A stretch of 64,000 nucleotides of DNA from Labrys monachus (GTDB lineage Bacteria > Pseudomonadota > Alphaproteobacteria > Rhizobiales > Labraceae), in NCBI RefSeq assembly GCF_030814655.1, contig NZ_JAUSVK010000001.1, positions 1,879,501 to 1,943,500 on the forward strand, given 5' to 3'. Below are positions 42,476 through 51,877 of the stretch, in pieces. Position numbers and translations under genes: made by a program. Every line of letters starts with the position of its first letter. Positions within the stretch are counted from its first letter, which is position 1. The notes beneath the pieces were generated by a model. The model was given only the letters and a program-made list of their open reading frames with translations. It was not told the origin of the DNA and made no database searches.

Positions 42476-44443
42476 TCACATTCCGTGCAGCACGGCCACG
42501 CCGTTGCCCTTCATCAGAGTGCGGTAGCGGGAAACCGCCCAGAGCGGGAAGAATTTCGCATAGCCGTGATAGCGCAGATAGAAGACGCGCGGGAAGCCTG
42601 TGCCGGTATAGGCCTCCTCGGGCCATAGCCCGTCGCCTTCCTGGCGGTCGAGCAGCCATTGCACGCCCGTCGTCACGGCGGGGTGGTTCGCCTCGCCGGC
42701 GGCCATCAGGCCGAGCACGGCCCAGGCCGTCTGCGAGGCCGCGCTGGCGGCCTTCTCATAGCCGGCATAATCGAGCTTGTAGCTGGCGCAGTCCTCGCCC
42801 CAGCCGCCGTCTTCGTTCTGGATGGCGATCAGCCAGTCGACCGCGCGGCGGACGGGCGGCGATGCCGGATCGACGCCGACGGCATTGAGCCCGCACAGGA
42901 CCGACCAGGTGCCGTAGACATAGTTGACGCCCCAGCGGCCGTACCAGCTGCCGTCCTTCTCCTGGGTCCGCCAGAGATAGTCGAGCGCGCGGGCGACCGC
43001 CGCGCTCGTCTTCGCGGTGGCCCCGAGCTGACCCAGCATCGACAGGCAGCGGCCGGTGACGTCCGCCGTCGGCGGGTCGAGCAGCGCGCCATGGTCGGAG
43101 AAGGGGATGTGGTTCAGATAGTCATAGTCGTTGTCGGCGTCGAAGGCGCCCCAACCGCCATTGCGGCTCTGCAGCCCCTCGATCCATTCGCGGCCCCGGG
43201 CGATGGCGCCGGCGAATTCCTCATGTCCGGCCGCGCTCTGGGCGCGGTCCATCGCCATCACCACCACCGCGGTGTCGTCGAGGTCCGGATAGTGGTCGTT
43301 CGCATACTGGAAAGCCCAGCCGCCGGGGCGGACGTCGGGGCGCAGTTCCGCCCAGTCGCCCTTGACGTCGAGGACCTGCCGGGGCTTCAGCCAGGCAAGG
43401 CCGCGATGGACCTCGGGGGCCCGCGCATCCTCTCCCGATTCCAGCAGGGCATGGCAGACCAGCGCCGTATCCCACACCGGCGAGACGCAGGGCTGGCAGT
43501 AGGTCTCCGTCTCCCTGTGCACCAGCAGCTTCTCGATCGAGCGCCGGGCGACCACCAGCGCGGGATGGTCGGCAGGATAGCCGAGCGCATCGAAGGCCAT
43601 GACGGCGTTCGCCATCGCCGGGTAGATCGCGCCGAGCCCGTCCTCGCCGTTGAGGCGCTCGGTCACGAAAGCCACCGCCTTGTCGATCGAGCGCTTGCGT
43701 GAGGCACCGGGAAAGAACGGCTCGGCCAGGCGAAGCACGCGGTCGATGCCGCCGAAGATCTGCGAATAGGGCGCCTTCTGGTGCGGGCCCTTCGGCCAGT
43801 GCCGCACCTTGTCGGGCGGCACGAGGAAGAGCTCGTCGATGCCGACGCCGCGCGGGTTCCTGGCGGCAGGCTTCAGCGCCTGCAGGATGAGGAGCGGCAC
43901 GATGACCGTCCGCGCCCAGTAGGAGATCTTGGTGAGATGGAACGGAAACCAGCGCGGCAGCAGCATGATCTCGGCCGGCATCACCGGCACGGCGCGCCAG
44001 GGCACCACGCGGTAGAGCGCCAGCAGGATGCGGGTGAACACGTTGCTCCGCGCCGCGCCGCCCGCGGCGAGGATGGCTTCCCGCGCTCGCTTCATATGCG
44101 GCAGGTCCGGGGCATCCCCGATCATCTTGAGGGCGAAATAGGCCTTGACGCTGGCGCTGATGTCGAGTGCGCCGCCTTCGAACAGCGGCCATCCGCCATG
44201 GCTGCCCTGGATGCGGCGCAGATAGGTGGCGATCCTCGCTTCGAGGCCGGCATCCTCGGGCTCGCCGCGATAATGGCGCAGCAGGACATATTCGGCGGGA
44301 ATGGTCGCATCGGCTTCGAGCTCGAACACCCAATGGCCGTCCGGGCGCTGGCGCGACAGCAGCGCCTGCCGGCCGGACCGCACGGCCCGGTCGAGATCGG
44401 GCAAAGCGGGCTTGGGTTTGGGGGCGTCCTCGACGATGGTCAT
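42476..44443 (-). CDS. hpnF: Squalene-hopene cyclase
   Basis: The 655-aa squalene-hopene cyclase, which folds squalene into hopene and hopanol at the inner membrane. The catalytic DXDD motif is Asp387-Leu-Asp-Asp in YPDLDDTAVVVMAM. Several QW-type repeats are seen (IQGSHGGWPLFEGG, SRNGGWGAFDADNDY, QEKDGSWYGRWGVNYVYGTW, IQNEDGGWGEDCASY, RQEGDGLWPEE). It begins with an ATGA overlap on the hpnE stop. It is the central enzyme of the locus. Confidence 0.97.
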   Translation of the reverse strand: MTIVEDAPKPKPALPDLDRAVRSGRQALLSRQRPDGHWVFELEADATIPAEYVLLRHYRGEPEDAGLEARIATYLRRIQGSHGGWPLFEGGALDISASVKAYFALKMIGDAPDLPHMKRAREAILAAGGAARSNVFTRILLALYRVVPWRAVPVMPAEIMLLPRWFPFHLTKISYWARTVIVPLLILQALKPAARNPRGVGIDELFLVPPDKVRHWPKGPHQKAPYSQIFGGIDRVLRLAEPFFPGASRKRSIDKAVAFVTERLNGEDGLGAIYPAMANAVMAFDALGYPADHPALVVARRSIEKLLVHRETETYCQPCVSPVWDTALVCHALLESGEDARAPEVHRGLAWLKPRQVLDVKGDWAELRPDVRPGGWAFQYANDHYPDLDDTAVVVMAMDRAQSAAGHEEFAGAIARGREWIEGLQSRNGGWGAFDADNDYDYLNHIPFSDHGALLDPPTADVTGRCLSMLGQLGATAKTSAAVARALDYLWRTQEKDGSWYGRWGVNYVYGTWSVLCGLNAVGVDPASPPVRRAVDWLIAIQNEDGGWGEDCASYKLDYAGYEKAASAASQTAWAVLGLMAAGEANHPAVTTGVQWLLDRQEGDGLWPEEAYTGTGFPRVFYLRYHGYAKFFPLWAVSRYRTLMKGNGVAVLHGM

Positions 44444-45735
44444 GCGGCAACGGCCTTCTGGCTGCCGGCCGGGTGCTCGCCCGGCACGGCGGTTCTTTCC
44501 ACCACATCCGCCGCCGCGACGCCAGAGCGTACCGCGCCTTCGATCGTGGCGGGCAGGCCGGTGGCGGTGTAGTCGCCGGCGAGGGCGAGATTGGTCCAGC
44601 GGGTCGCGGCCGGCGGGCGACGGGCTTCCTCCCGCGGCAGCGCAGCGAAGGTCGCGCGGCGTTCCTTGACGATCTGCCAGGGCGGCAGGGGGCCGTGCAG
44701 GCCGAGGGCGGCGGCGGCGTCGCGCCACAGAATTTCGGCGAGCGCTTCGCGCGGCTGGTCGATCAGCCGGTCGGCCCCGCTCGTCGTCGTCGAGATGCGG
44801 CCGGGATAGGTGAAGACCCACTCGGCCTCGCCGCCGACGACGCCGATCATGGGCGGGGCGCCGGGGAGCACGTCGATCCTGAAATGGCCGTTGACGATGG
44901 CGCGGTGCTCGACAGGGGTCTCGATGCCGGGCAGGAGCTGGGCGGCGACCGGCGCGGGAACGGCCAGCACGACCTGCTCGCCGGCTGCGACGTCGACCGC
45001 GCCCTCGGCGAATTCCAGGCGCTCGACGCGGGCCCCGGCGAACGCGATCGAGCGCAGCCGGCTGCCGAAGCGGACCGCCGCGCCGTGCCGATCGAGGAAG
45101 GCGAGGGCGGGGTCGACGAAGGTGGCCGAGAGGCCGGCGCGGGCGACGAGAGGCCGGCAGGCCGCGCCGCCGCGCTCCAGCGTGTTGCGGATCACCGCAT
45201 CGGCGAGGCTGGCACTGGCCGCCGGCGGCTCGGTGTTGAGGGCCGCCAGCAGCAGGGGATGCCACAGGCGCTCATAGAGCGGGCCGCTGCAGGCCATGGC
45301 CTCGCCGATGGTGGCGCCATGCCGGGCGAAGCGCAGGCGGAGCAGCGCCAGATAGTCGAGCGGGCGGCTGCCGGGCACGCGCCGCGCCTTGCTGAAGATC
45401 CACCAGGGGATCCGGCCGGCGCTCGGCTGCAGGCGCCATCGCTCGCCGCTGCGAAGATCCACGAAGTCGAAGGAGGCGTGCTCCGGACCGACGAGCTGGC
45501 CGCGCGCCCCGACGAGGTCGAGAAAGGCGAGGGCGGCCTGGTTGCCGGAGAGCAGGAGATGGTTGCCGTTGTCGATCGTGGTGCCCAGGGCCTGGTCGAC
45601 ATAGGACCGGCAGCGCCCGCCCGCCTGCGGCGCCGCCTCGTAGAGGCGGACGGTCCAGCCGCGATCGGCGAGCCGGGTCGCCGCGGACAGGCCGGCCAAT
45701 CCGGCGCCGACGACATGGACGGTTCCCGGCGGCAT
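44440..45735 (-). CDS. hpnE: Hydroxysqualene dehydroxylase HpnE
   Basis: A 431-aa FAD-dependent amine-oxidase-fold enzyme. The FAD site is VHVVGAGLAGLSAATRLADR followed by the acidic YEAAPQAGGRCRSY; the C-terminal flavin motif is LALAGDYTATGLPATIEGAV. HpnE reduces hydroxysqualene to squalene, the last step of the HpnC-HpnD-HpnE route. The start overlaps the hpnD stop by one base (TGATG), and the end overlaps hpnF by ATGA. Confidence 0.95.
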   Translation of the reverse strand: MPPGTVHVVGAGLAGLSAATRLADRGWTVRLYEAAPQAGGRCRSYVDQALGTTIDNGNHLLLSGNQAALAFLDLVGARGQLVGPEHASFDFVDLRSGERWRLQPSAGRIPWWIFSKARRVPGSRPLDYLALLRLRFARHGATIGEAMACSGPLYERLWHPLLLAALNTEPPAASASLADAVIRNTLERGGAACRPLVARAGLSATFVDPALAFLDRHGAAVRFGSRLRSIAFAGARVERLEFAEGAVDVAAGEQVVLAVPAPVAAQLLPGIETPVEHRAIVNGHFRIDVLPGAPPMIGVVGGEAEWVFTYPGRISTTTSGADRLIDQPREALAEILWRDAAAALGLHGPLPPWQIVKERRATFAALPREEARRPPAATRWTNLALAGDYTATGLPATIEGAVRSGVAAADVVERTAVPGEHPAGSQKAVAA

Positions 45736-46568
45736 CACACCAGGCCATGGCGGACGAGGAGCATCAGCAGGGTGAGCTTGTCGAGCCGCACGCGCTCGCG
45801 CGGCTGCCGGAAGCCCCGTGCCTCCAGGCGGTCGAGCAGGAGGCCGTAGACGGCGCCCATCAGGCGCGGGGCGCGCGACACCGAGCGGGGGATGCGGCGC
45901 AGCACGGCCGCGGCCTCGTTGAAATGGGCCCGGGCCTGCAGGACCAGAGGACGGCAGGCCCTGGCGACGGCGGGATGCGCCATCACCTCCGCCGGGTCGC
46001 GGCTGGCGATGTCGGCCTCGGCCAGCGCCTCGTCGGGCAGATAGAGACGTCCGAGACCGGCATCCTCGTCGATATCGCGCAGGATGTTGGTCAGCTGCAG
46101 GGCGCGGCCGAGGTGATGGGCGAGCAGGACGCTGTCGCCGCCGCGAATGCCGAAGATCTGGTTGGACAGCCGACCGACAGCGCTCGCCACCCGGTCGCAA
46201 TAGAGGTCGAGCGTCGCCATGTCGGGGCCGCGGATGTCGCCCTCGGCATCCATCGTCATGCCGTCGAGCAGCGCGATGAAGTCGGCCTGCCGCAGGCCGT
46301 ATTGCCGCACCGTGGGGGCGACGGCCGCAAACCGGCCCGGCGCCTCGCCGGCATAGAGCGCATCGAGGTCGCGCCGCCAGTTCTCCAGTTCGGCGAGGCG
46401 CTGTTCCGACGTCCCGCCCTCGTCGGCGACGTCGTCGACGGCGCGGCAGATATCGTAGACGGCATACATCGCCTCGCGCTGCTGGCGCGGCAGGATGCGC
46501 ATCGCGGCATAGAAGGAACTGCCCTTGGCGCGGCTCGCGGTCGCCGCCGGTGCTTGCGCCTGTGTCAT
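45735..46568 (-). CDS. hpnD: Presqualene diphosphate synthase HpnD
   Basis: A 277-aa squalene/phytoene-synthase-fold enzyme. The first aspartate-rich motif is YDICRAVDDVADEGG, and the second is LTNILRDIDEDAGLGRLYLP. HpnD condenses two farnesyl diphosphates to presqualene diphosphate. Its ATG overlaps the hpnC stop by ATGA. Confidence 0.95.
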   Translation of the reverse strand: MTQAQAPAATASRAKGSSFYAAMRILPRQQREAMYAVYDICRAVDDVADEGGTSEQRLAELENWRRDLDALYAGEAPGRFAAVAPTVRQYGLRQADFIALLDGMTMDAEGDIRGPDMATLDLYCDRVASAVGRLSNQIFGIRGGDSVLLAHHLGRALQLTNILRDIDEDAGLGRLYLPDEALAEADIASRDPAEVMAHPAVARACRPLVLQARAHFNEAAAVLRRIPRSVSRAPRLMGAVYGLLLDRLEARGFRQPRERVRLDKLTLLMLLVRHGLV

Positions 46569-47440
46569 GTCGGTACCCGCAATGCCGGCGCCGGCCGCTT
46601 CGGCCGGCGGCGCCAGCGGCCGGCGAGCACGCCGATCACCACGCCCAGGGCGTGGGCCTTGCCCAGATGCACCCGCTCGCTCAGCGGATCGCGGCGTTCC
46701 AGCCGGTGCACCAGACGGTCGGCCAGGCGATGGATGATCGCGACTTCCAGGGACAGCCGGCGGTTCTGGATATCGGCCGAAAAGCCGCGGGCCTCCTCCA
46801 GCAGCGTCCCCGTCCGGCGCGCCAGGCCGTGGAGGCAGAGGCGCAGGGCGGGCGAAGCGCGGTCGGCGCCCAGGGCGGCGACGTCGACGCCGGCTTCCGC
46901 CATCGCTTCGCCCGGCACGTAGACGCGGTCGAGCGCGCGGTAGTCCTTTCCGCAGTCCTGGAGGTGGTTGATGATCTGCAGCGCGGCGCAGAGCGCATCG
47001 TTCGCCGGCCACAGCGCCTGGCTCTCGCCGTGGACGTCGAGGACGTAGCGCCCCACGGGCATGGCGGACAGGCGGCAATAGTCGATGAGTTCCTCCCAGG
47101 TTTCGTAGCGCAGCTTGTGCACATCGAGGCGGAAGGCGTTGAGGAGATCGATCGCATGCTGCGGGCCGAGGCCGCGCTCGCGCAGGACCGAACGCAGCGC
47201 CACGGCGACCGCTTCCCGGTCGTCGCGGCCGGCGAGGCCCGCCTCGAGCTGGTCCAGCAGCCGCAGTTTCTCCGAGGGTGCGAGCATGGCGTGGTCCGCC
47301 ACGTCGTCGGCCGTGCGCACGAAATCATAGAAGGCGAAGATCGCCGGGCGATGTTGCGGCGCGATGAGCCAGGAGGCGACGGGAAAATTCTCGTCGCCGG
47401 CGCCCTTGCCGGTCCTGGCGGAGGAGGCGGTGTCCATCAT
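46565..47440 (-). CDS. hpnC: Hydroxysqualene synthase HpnC
   Basis: A 291-aa squalene/phytoene-synthase-fold enzyme which turns presqualene diphosphate into hydroxysqualene. The first motif is FYDFVRTADDVADHA, and the second is IINHLQDCGKDYRALDRVYV. It is longer than HpnD and ends in a basic tail (RRPKRPAPALRVPT). The start overlaps the hpnB stop by ATGA (MMDT start at 47440). Confidence 0.95.
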   Translation of the reverse strand: MMDTASSARTGKGAGDENFPVASWLIAPQHRPAIFAFYDFVRTADDVADHAMLAPSEKLRLLDQLEAGLAGRDDREAVAVALRSVLRERGLGPQHAIDLLNAFRLDVHKLRYETWEELIDYCRLSAMPVGRYVLDVHGESQALWPANDALCAALQIINHLQDCGKDYRALDRVYVPGEAMAEAGVDVAALGADRASPALRLCLHGLARRTGTLLEEARGFSADIQNRRLSLEVAIIHRLADRLVHRLERRDPLSERVHLGKAHALGVVIGVLAGRWRRRPKRPAPALRVPT

Positions 47441-48600
47441 GCGTCCCGCGGCGCCTGCACGCGCCCCTTCCACAATCCGCCGCGGCCGGCGATGTGCTGG
47501 ATGGCCGAGTCGCAGGTGAAACCCATGTAGCAGGCGGAGATGACAGGCAAAAACGGGCCCCACAGCCAGGAAACTCTATAGAAACGGAGCGTCGGCACGA
47601 AGGCAAGCGCCATCGCGATCCAGGTCGCCAGCGCAACATAGCGGGCCGGGGAGGGACCGAACAAGGCGATTGCGGGTGGTGCGACATAAACGAGCGCCAT
47701 GCCGAGCACGGTGCCGAGCAGGGTCAGCGGTGAGTAGCCGAGCTGGGCATAGGCCGAGCGCGCCACCATGCGGCGGATGTCGTCGAAGCGGTCATAGACG
47801 CGGATGCTCCTCGCCCGGTTCGTCAGCCCGAGCCAGATCCGGCCGCCCTTGCCCTTGAGGCGGGCGGCCAGGGTGCAGTCGTCGATGAGGGCGCCGCGAA
47901 TGGCGCCGATGCCGCCGATGCCGGCCAGCGCGTCGCTGCGGACGAGGACGCAGCCGCCCGCCGCCGCGGCCGTCGCCGCGGCGGGACGGTTCACCCAGGC
48001 GAAGGGGTAGAGCATCTGGAAGAAGAAGATGAAGGCGGGAATCAGCATTCGCTCCGCCGGGCTCTCGCAGCGCAGCCGCGCCATCAGCGAGACGGCCGCG
48101 AGCCCGCCCGCCTCGGCGCGCGTCACCATCGAGCGCAGCGTATCGGGGGTGTAGACGATGTCGGCGTCGCTCAGCCACAGATAGGAGGGCTCGCTGCGGC
48201 CGGCCGCCTCGACGCCCTGGCTGAGAGCCCAGAGCTTGCCGGTCCAGCCGCGCGGCAGCGGCTGGCCGGACAGGACAGAAAGACGTGCGCCGCCGCCCGC
48301 GGCCTCCGCCGCCGCCATGGCCTGCTCCGCGGTGCCGTCGTCGCTGTTGTCGTCGACCAGCACGACGCGCAGCTGTCCCGGATAGTCCTGCGCCAGCAGG
48401 GAGCCGACGGCGTGCGCGACGACGTCGGCCTCGTTGCGGGCCGGCACCACCGCGACGACCGGCGGCCACTGCGCCGGTGCCGGGCCGGCAGAAGGCTCGT
48501 CGCGGACGGACGACAGCCAGAAGCCGCCGCGCAGGGCGATGAGGCCGACCCAGACGGCGGCGCTGGCGAGGGCAAGGAGCAGGGGCACCGCAGCAATCAT
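47437..48600 (-). CDS. hpnB: Hopanoid-associated glycosyltransferase HpnB
   Basis: A 387-aa membrane-associated family 2 glycosyltransferase of hopanoid clusters. An N-terminal helix is followed by the GT domain with VVAVVPARNEADVVAHAV, VVLVDDNSDDGTAEQAM, YLWLSDADIVYTPDTL and LIDDCTLAARLKGKGG. Two to three helices form the C-terminus. The precise acceptor is not established. It overlaps hpnA and hpnC by ATGA at either end. Confidence 0.92.
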   Translation of the reverse strand: MIAAVPLLLALASAAVWVGLIALRGGFWLSSVRDEPSAGPAPAQWPPVVAVVPARNEADVVAHAVGSLLAQDYPGQLRVVLVDDNSDDGTAEQAMAAAEAAGGGARLSVLSGQPLPRGWTGKLWALSQGVEAAGRSEPSYLWLSDADIVYTPDTLRSMVTRAEAGGLAAVSLMARLRCESPAERMLIPAFIFFFQMLYPFAWVNRPAAATAAAAGGCVLVRSDALAGIGGIGAIRGALIDDCTLAARLKGKGGRIWLGLTNRARSIRVYDRFDDIRRMVARSAYAQLGYSPLTLLGTVLGMALVYVAPPAIALFGPSPARYVALATWIAMALAFVPTLRFYRVSWLWGPFLPVISACYMGFTCDSAIQHIAGRGGLWKGRVQAPRDA

Positions 48601-49598
48601 CGAATATAACCCGCCGACCGGAACCAGGAGATCGCATCCGCCAGGGCCTCGCCGTGGGGACGGGCGCGATAGCCGAGTTCCCGCTCCGCCTTGGCCGAGG
48701 AATAATACATCATGTGGCGCGACATCCGGAGGGCGTCGACGCTGACGAACGGTTCTCGCCCGCTGATCCGCGCGAAAGCCTCGGCGGCGACGGCGAGCGG
48801 CATCACCATGCCCGGCGCCAGCCGCATGCGGGGCGGCCGGCGGCCGGTCAGCGCCGCGATCTCCGCGAGCATCTGTCGCAACGGCACGTCCTGGCCGCCG
48901 AGGATGTAGCGCTCGCCGATCCGGCCCTGCCTGTAGGCCGCGAGGTGGCCGGCCGCGACGTCGTCGACATGGACGAGGTTGAGGCCGGTATCGACGAAGG
49001 CCGGCATCCGTCCCGATGCCGCCTCGACCACGATGCGGCCGGTCGGGGTCGGCCGGACGTCGCGCGGGCCGATCGGCGTCGACGGGCTGACGATGACAGC
49101 CGGCAGGCCTTCGTCCCGCACCATGGCTTCGACGAGGCGCTCGGCGGCGACCTTGCTGCGCTTGTAGGCGCCGATCGCCCTGGCCTCGTCGAGCGGTCTC
49201 GTCTCGTCGCTCGGCCGGATGTCCGTCGTCCCGGCCGGCGGCTCGATCGCCGCGACGCTGGACGTGTAGATCACGCGTCCGACCCCGGCTGCGAGGGCGG
49301 CGCGCATGACGTTCTGCGTCATCGCCATGTTGTTGCGGCGAATCTCGTCGGGGTCCCGGGCCCAGAGCCGGTAGTCCGCCGCGACGTGGAAGACGCCCTC
49401 GACGCCCTGCATCGCCTGCGTGACGGTGCCGGCGTCCCTGAGGTCGCCGACCACGATCTCGCAGTCCAGATCGGCGACGTTGCGGCGCGGCGCCGCGGCG
49501 CGCATGACCGTGCGGATGCGCCAGCCCTCCCCGGCGAGGAGGCGGGCAACCGCGGATCCGACGAAGCCGCCGGCCCCCGTCACGAGCATCACAGCCAT
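48597..49598 (-). CDS. hpnA: Hopanoid-associated sugar epimerase HpnA
   Basis: A 333-aa extended SDR (NAD-dependent epimerase/dehydratase). The dinucleotide motif is MLVTGAGGFVGSAVARLLAG. The catalytic serine/threonine is in VIYTSSVAAIEP and the YxxxK pair in GAYKRSKVAAERLVEAM. It is the first gene of the minus-strand hpnA-to-hpnG unit. The role in hopanoid headgroup formation is inferred from the consistent gene neighbourhood in other bacteria. The start at 49598 is chosen over GTG at 49610. Confidence 0.92.
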   Translation of the reverse strand: MAVMLVTGAGGFVGSAVARLLAGEGWRIRTVMRAAAPRRNVADLDCEIVVGDLRDAGTVTQAMQGVEGVFHVAADYRLWARDPDEIRRNNMAMTQNVMRAALAAGVGRVIYTSSVAAIEPPAGTTDIRPSDETRPLDEARAIGAYKRSKVAAERLVEAMVRDEGLPAVIVSPSTPIGPRDVRPTPTGRIVVEAASGRMPAFVDTGLNLVHVDDVAAGHLAAYRQGRIGERYILGGQDVPLRQMLAEIAALTGRRPPRMRLAPGMVMPLAVAAEAFARISGREPFVSVDALRMSRHMMYYSSAKAERELGYRARPHGEALADAISWFRSAGYIR

Positions 49599-49741
49599 TC
49601 CAGCAACCACTCCGCTAGCCGACCGGCATCCGATCGCGGCCGGACGCTAGCCCGGACGGGCGGGCAAGTCGAGCTTCGGCTCGGGGCCCGCCGCGAGGCT
49701 CGCGGGCACCTGCGACGATCGGTCCGCCGCAGTTTGGAAGA

Positions 49742-49778
49742 TTGCAAAAGTGCATTGCTGCCGCTCTTATTATGTAAT
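49742..49778. promoter_or_regulatory. AT-rich promoter region between hpnA and dxs
   Basis: In the 223-bp divergent gap an AT-rich patch holds TTGCAA (49742-49747), TTGCTG (49755-49760), TATTAT (49768-49773) and TGTAAT (49773-49778). The spacings do not allow one clear pair, but the position fits promoters for both hpnA and dxs. Confidence 0.3.
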
Positions 49779-49821
49779 CTAATCAACGGCCGGCCGATGG
49801 ACCGGCACCATAACCGATGGA

Positions 49822-51744
49822 TTGACCTTGCCCCAGCCTTCGACGCCGTTGTTGGATACGATCCGTATACCGTCCGATCTACGTTCTCTGCCGGAGGACA
49901 AGCTCCGGCAGGTTGCGGACGAGTTGCGGGCGGAGATGATCGACGCGGTGTCGGTGACGGGCGGTCATCTGGGTGCGGGGCTGGGGGTGGTGGAGCTGAC
50001 GGTGGCGCTGCATGCGGTGTTCGACACGCCGGCGGACCGTGTGATCTGGGATGTCGGGCACCAGGCCTATCCGCACAAGATCCTCACGGGCCGGCGGGAC
50101 CGGATCCGGACGCTGCGCCAGCCCGGGGGCCTTTCGGGTTTCACGCGGCGCAGCGAGAGCGAATACGACCCGTTCGGGGCGGCGCATTCCTCGACGTCGA
50201 TCTCGGCGGGGCTGGGGATGGCGGCGGCGCGGGACCTGAAGGGCGGGCGGAACAATGTGATCTGCGTGATCGGCGACGGGGCGATGTCGGCGGGCATGGC
50301 CTATGAGGCGATGAACAATGCGGGGGCGCTGGGGTCGCGGCTGATCGTGATCCTGAACGACAACGACATGTCGATCGCCCCGCCGGTGGGGGCGATGTCG
50401 GCCTATCTGGCGCGCCTGGTGTCGGGGGGCACGTACAAGAACCTGCGCGATTTCGGCAAGATGCTGGCGCAGAAGCTGCCGCGCTTCTTCTACGACAAGG
50501 CGCGGCGGACGGAGGAGTTCGCGCGGGGGCTGCTGACGGGGGGCACGCTGTTCGAGGAGCTCGGCTTTTATTATGTCGGGCCGATCGACGGGCACAATCT
50601 CGACCATCTCATGCCGGTTTTGAAGAATGTGCGCGACCAGGCGGAGGGGCCGATCCTGGTGCATGTGGTGACGCAGAAGGGCAAGGGCTACGGCCCGGCG
50701 GAGGCGTCGGCGGACAAGTATCACGGGGTGGTGAAGTTCGACGTGATCACGGGGACGCAGGTGAAGGCGAAGGCGAATGCGCCGGCCTATACGCGTGTGT
50801 TCGCCGAGGCGCTGGTGAAGGAGGCGGAGCGGGACGAGCGGGTGGTGGCGGTGACGGCGGCGATGCCGTCGGGGACGGGGCTGGATTTGTTCGGCCAGGC
50901 CTTCCCGCAGCGTCTTTACGATGTGGGGATCGCCGAGCAGCATGCGGTGACGTTTTCGGCGGGGCTTGCGGCGGAGGGCTACAAGCCGTTCTGCGCGATC
51001 TATTCGACCTTCCTGCAGCGGGCCTATGACCAGGTGGTGCACGACGTGGCGATCCAGAACTTGGCCGTCCGGTTCCCGATCGACCGGGCGGGGCTGGTGG
51101 GGGCGGACGGAGCGACGCATGCCGGGGCGTTCGACGTGGCGTATCTGGGCTGCCTGCCGAACATGGTGGTGATGGCGGCGGCGGACGAGGCGGAATTGGT
51201 TCACATGGTGGCGACGGCGGCGGCGCATGACGCGGGGCCGATCGCGTTCCGCTACCCGCGCGGGGAGGGCGTGGGGGTGGAGATGCCGGAGCAGGGCGTG
51301 CCCTTGGCGATCGGGCGGGGGCGGGTGCTGCGCGAGGGCAGCCATATCGCGCTGTTGTCGCTGGGGACGCGGCTGGCCGAATGCCTGAAGGCGGCGGAGG
51401 ACCTGGCGGCGTTCGGACTGTCGGCGACGGTGGCGGATGCGCGCTTCGCCAAGCCGCTGGACCAGGATCTGGTGCTGCGGCTGGCGCGCGAGCATGAGGT
51501 GCTGCTGACGGTGGAGGAAGGCTCGGTGGGCGGCTTCGGCTCGTTCGTGGCGCAGTGCCTGGCCGATGCGGGCGCCTTCGACCGCGGGCTGAAGTTCCGC
51601 TCGCTGGTGCTGCCGGACCTGTTCCTCGACCACGACAAGCCCGAGACGCTCTATGCCCGCGCCGGCCTCGACGCCGCCGGCATCGTCGCCAAGGTCCTCG
51701 CCGTCCTCGGACGCGACACGCTTTCCGGCGCCAAACGGGCGTGA
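49822..51744 (+). CDS. dxs: 1-deoxy-D-xylulose-5-phosphate synthase
   Basis: The first enzyme of the non-mevalonate pathway, 640 aa, joining pyruvate and glyceraldehyde 3-phosphate with thiamine pyrophosphate. Motifs are [14 protein letters not shown], the TPP site [18 protein letters not shown], and the catalytic Glu in [16 protein letters not shown]. The start is TTG (49822 or 49828), with no ATG nearby in frame. It lies divergent to hpnA, so the hopanoid locus carries its own precursor supply. From about 49880 to 51640 the codons end in G wherever possible (GGG, GCG, GTG, CTG, CGG), while the last 100 bp return to C-ending codons like the neighbouring genes. Confidence 0.96.
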   Translation: MTLPQPSTPLLDTIRIPSDLRSLPEDKLRQVADELRAEMIDAVSVTGGHLGAGLGVVELTVALHAVFDTPADRVIWDVGHQAYPHKILTGRRDRIRTLRQPGGLSGFTRRSESEYDPFGAAHSSTSISAGLGMAAARDLKGGRNNVICVIGDGAMSAGMAYEAMNNAGALGSRLIVILNDNDMSIAPPVGAMSAYLARLVSGGTYKNLRDFGKMLAQKLPRFFYDKARRTEEFARGLLTGGTLFEELGFYYVGPIDGHNLDHLMPVLKNVRDQAEGPILVHVVTQKGKGYGPAEASADKYHGVVKFDVITGTQVKAKANAPAYTRVFAEALVKEAERDERVVAVTAAMPSGTGLDLFGQAFPQRLYDVGIAEQHAVTFSAGLAAEGYKPFCAIYSTFLQRAYDQVVHDVAIQNLAVRFPIDRAGLVGADGATHAGAFDVAYLGCLPNMVVMAAADEAELVHMVATAAAHDAGPIAFRYPRGEGVGVEMPEQGVPLAIGRGRVLREGSHIALLSLGTRLAECLKAAEDLAAFGLSATVADARFAKPLDQDLVLRLAREHEVLLTVEEGSVGGFGSFVAQCLADAGAFDRGLKFRSLVLPDLFLDHDKPETLYARAGLDAAGIVAKVLAVLGRDTLSGAKRA

Positions 51745-51763
51745 CCAATTAGGCGCGGCAGGA

Positions 51764-51784
51764 GGGGCGATCACCGATCGCCCC
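51764..51784. terminator. Stem-loop after dxs
   Basis: GGGGCGATC and GATCGCCCC form a perfect 9-bp stem with a 3-nt loop, 20 bp after the dxs stop and followed by CCTT. It is the first of two hairpins in the gap before the convergent GntR gene and resembles one at 57420-57439. Confidence 0.6.
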
Positions 51785-51815
51785 CTTGAAGCGCGGAGCC
51801 TGCCGCACGGAAGAG

Positions 51816-51832
51816 GTCGATCGGTGATCGAC
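51816..51832. repeat. Second GATC-type hairpin between dxs and the GntR gene
   Basis: GTCGATC-GGT-GATCGAC forms a 7-bp stem with a 3-nt loop. Together with 51764-51784 it makes a paired hairpin element in the 133-bp convergent gap. Confidence 0.5.
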
Positions 51833-51877
51833 GCTCCAATCTCGCCACAGGATGTCCGCGCTCCGGAAATTGACTCC

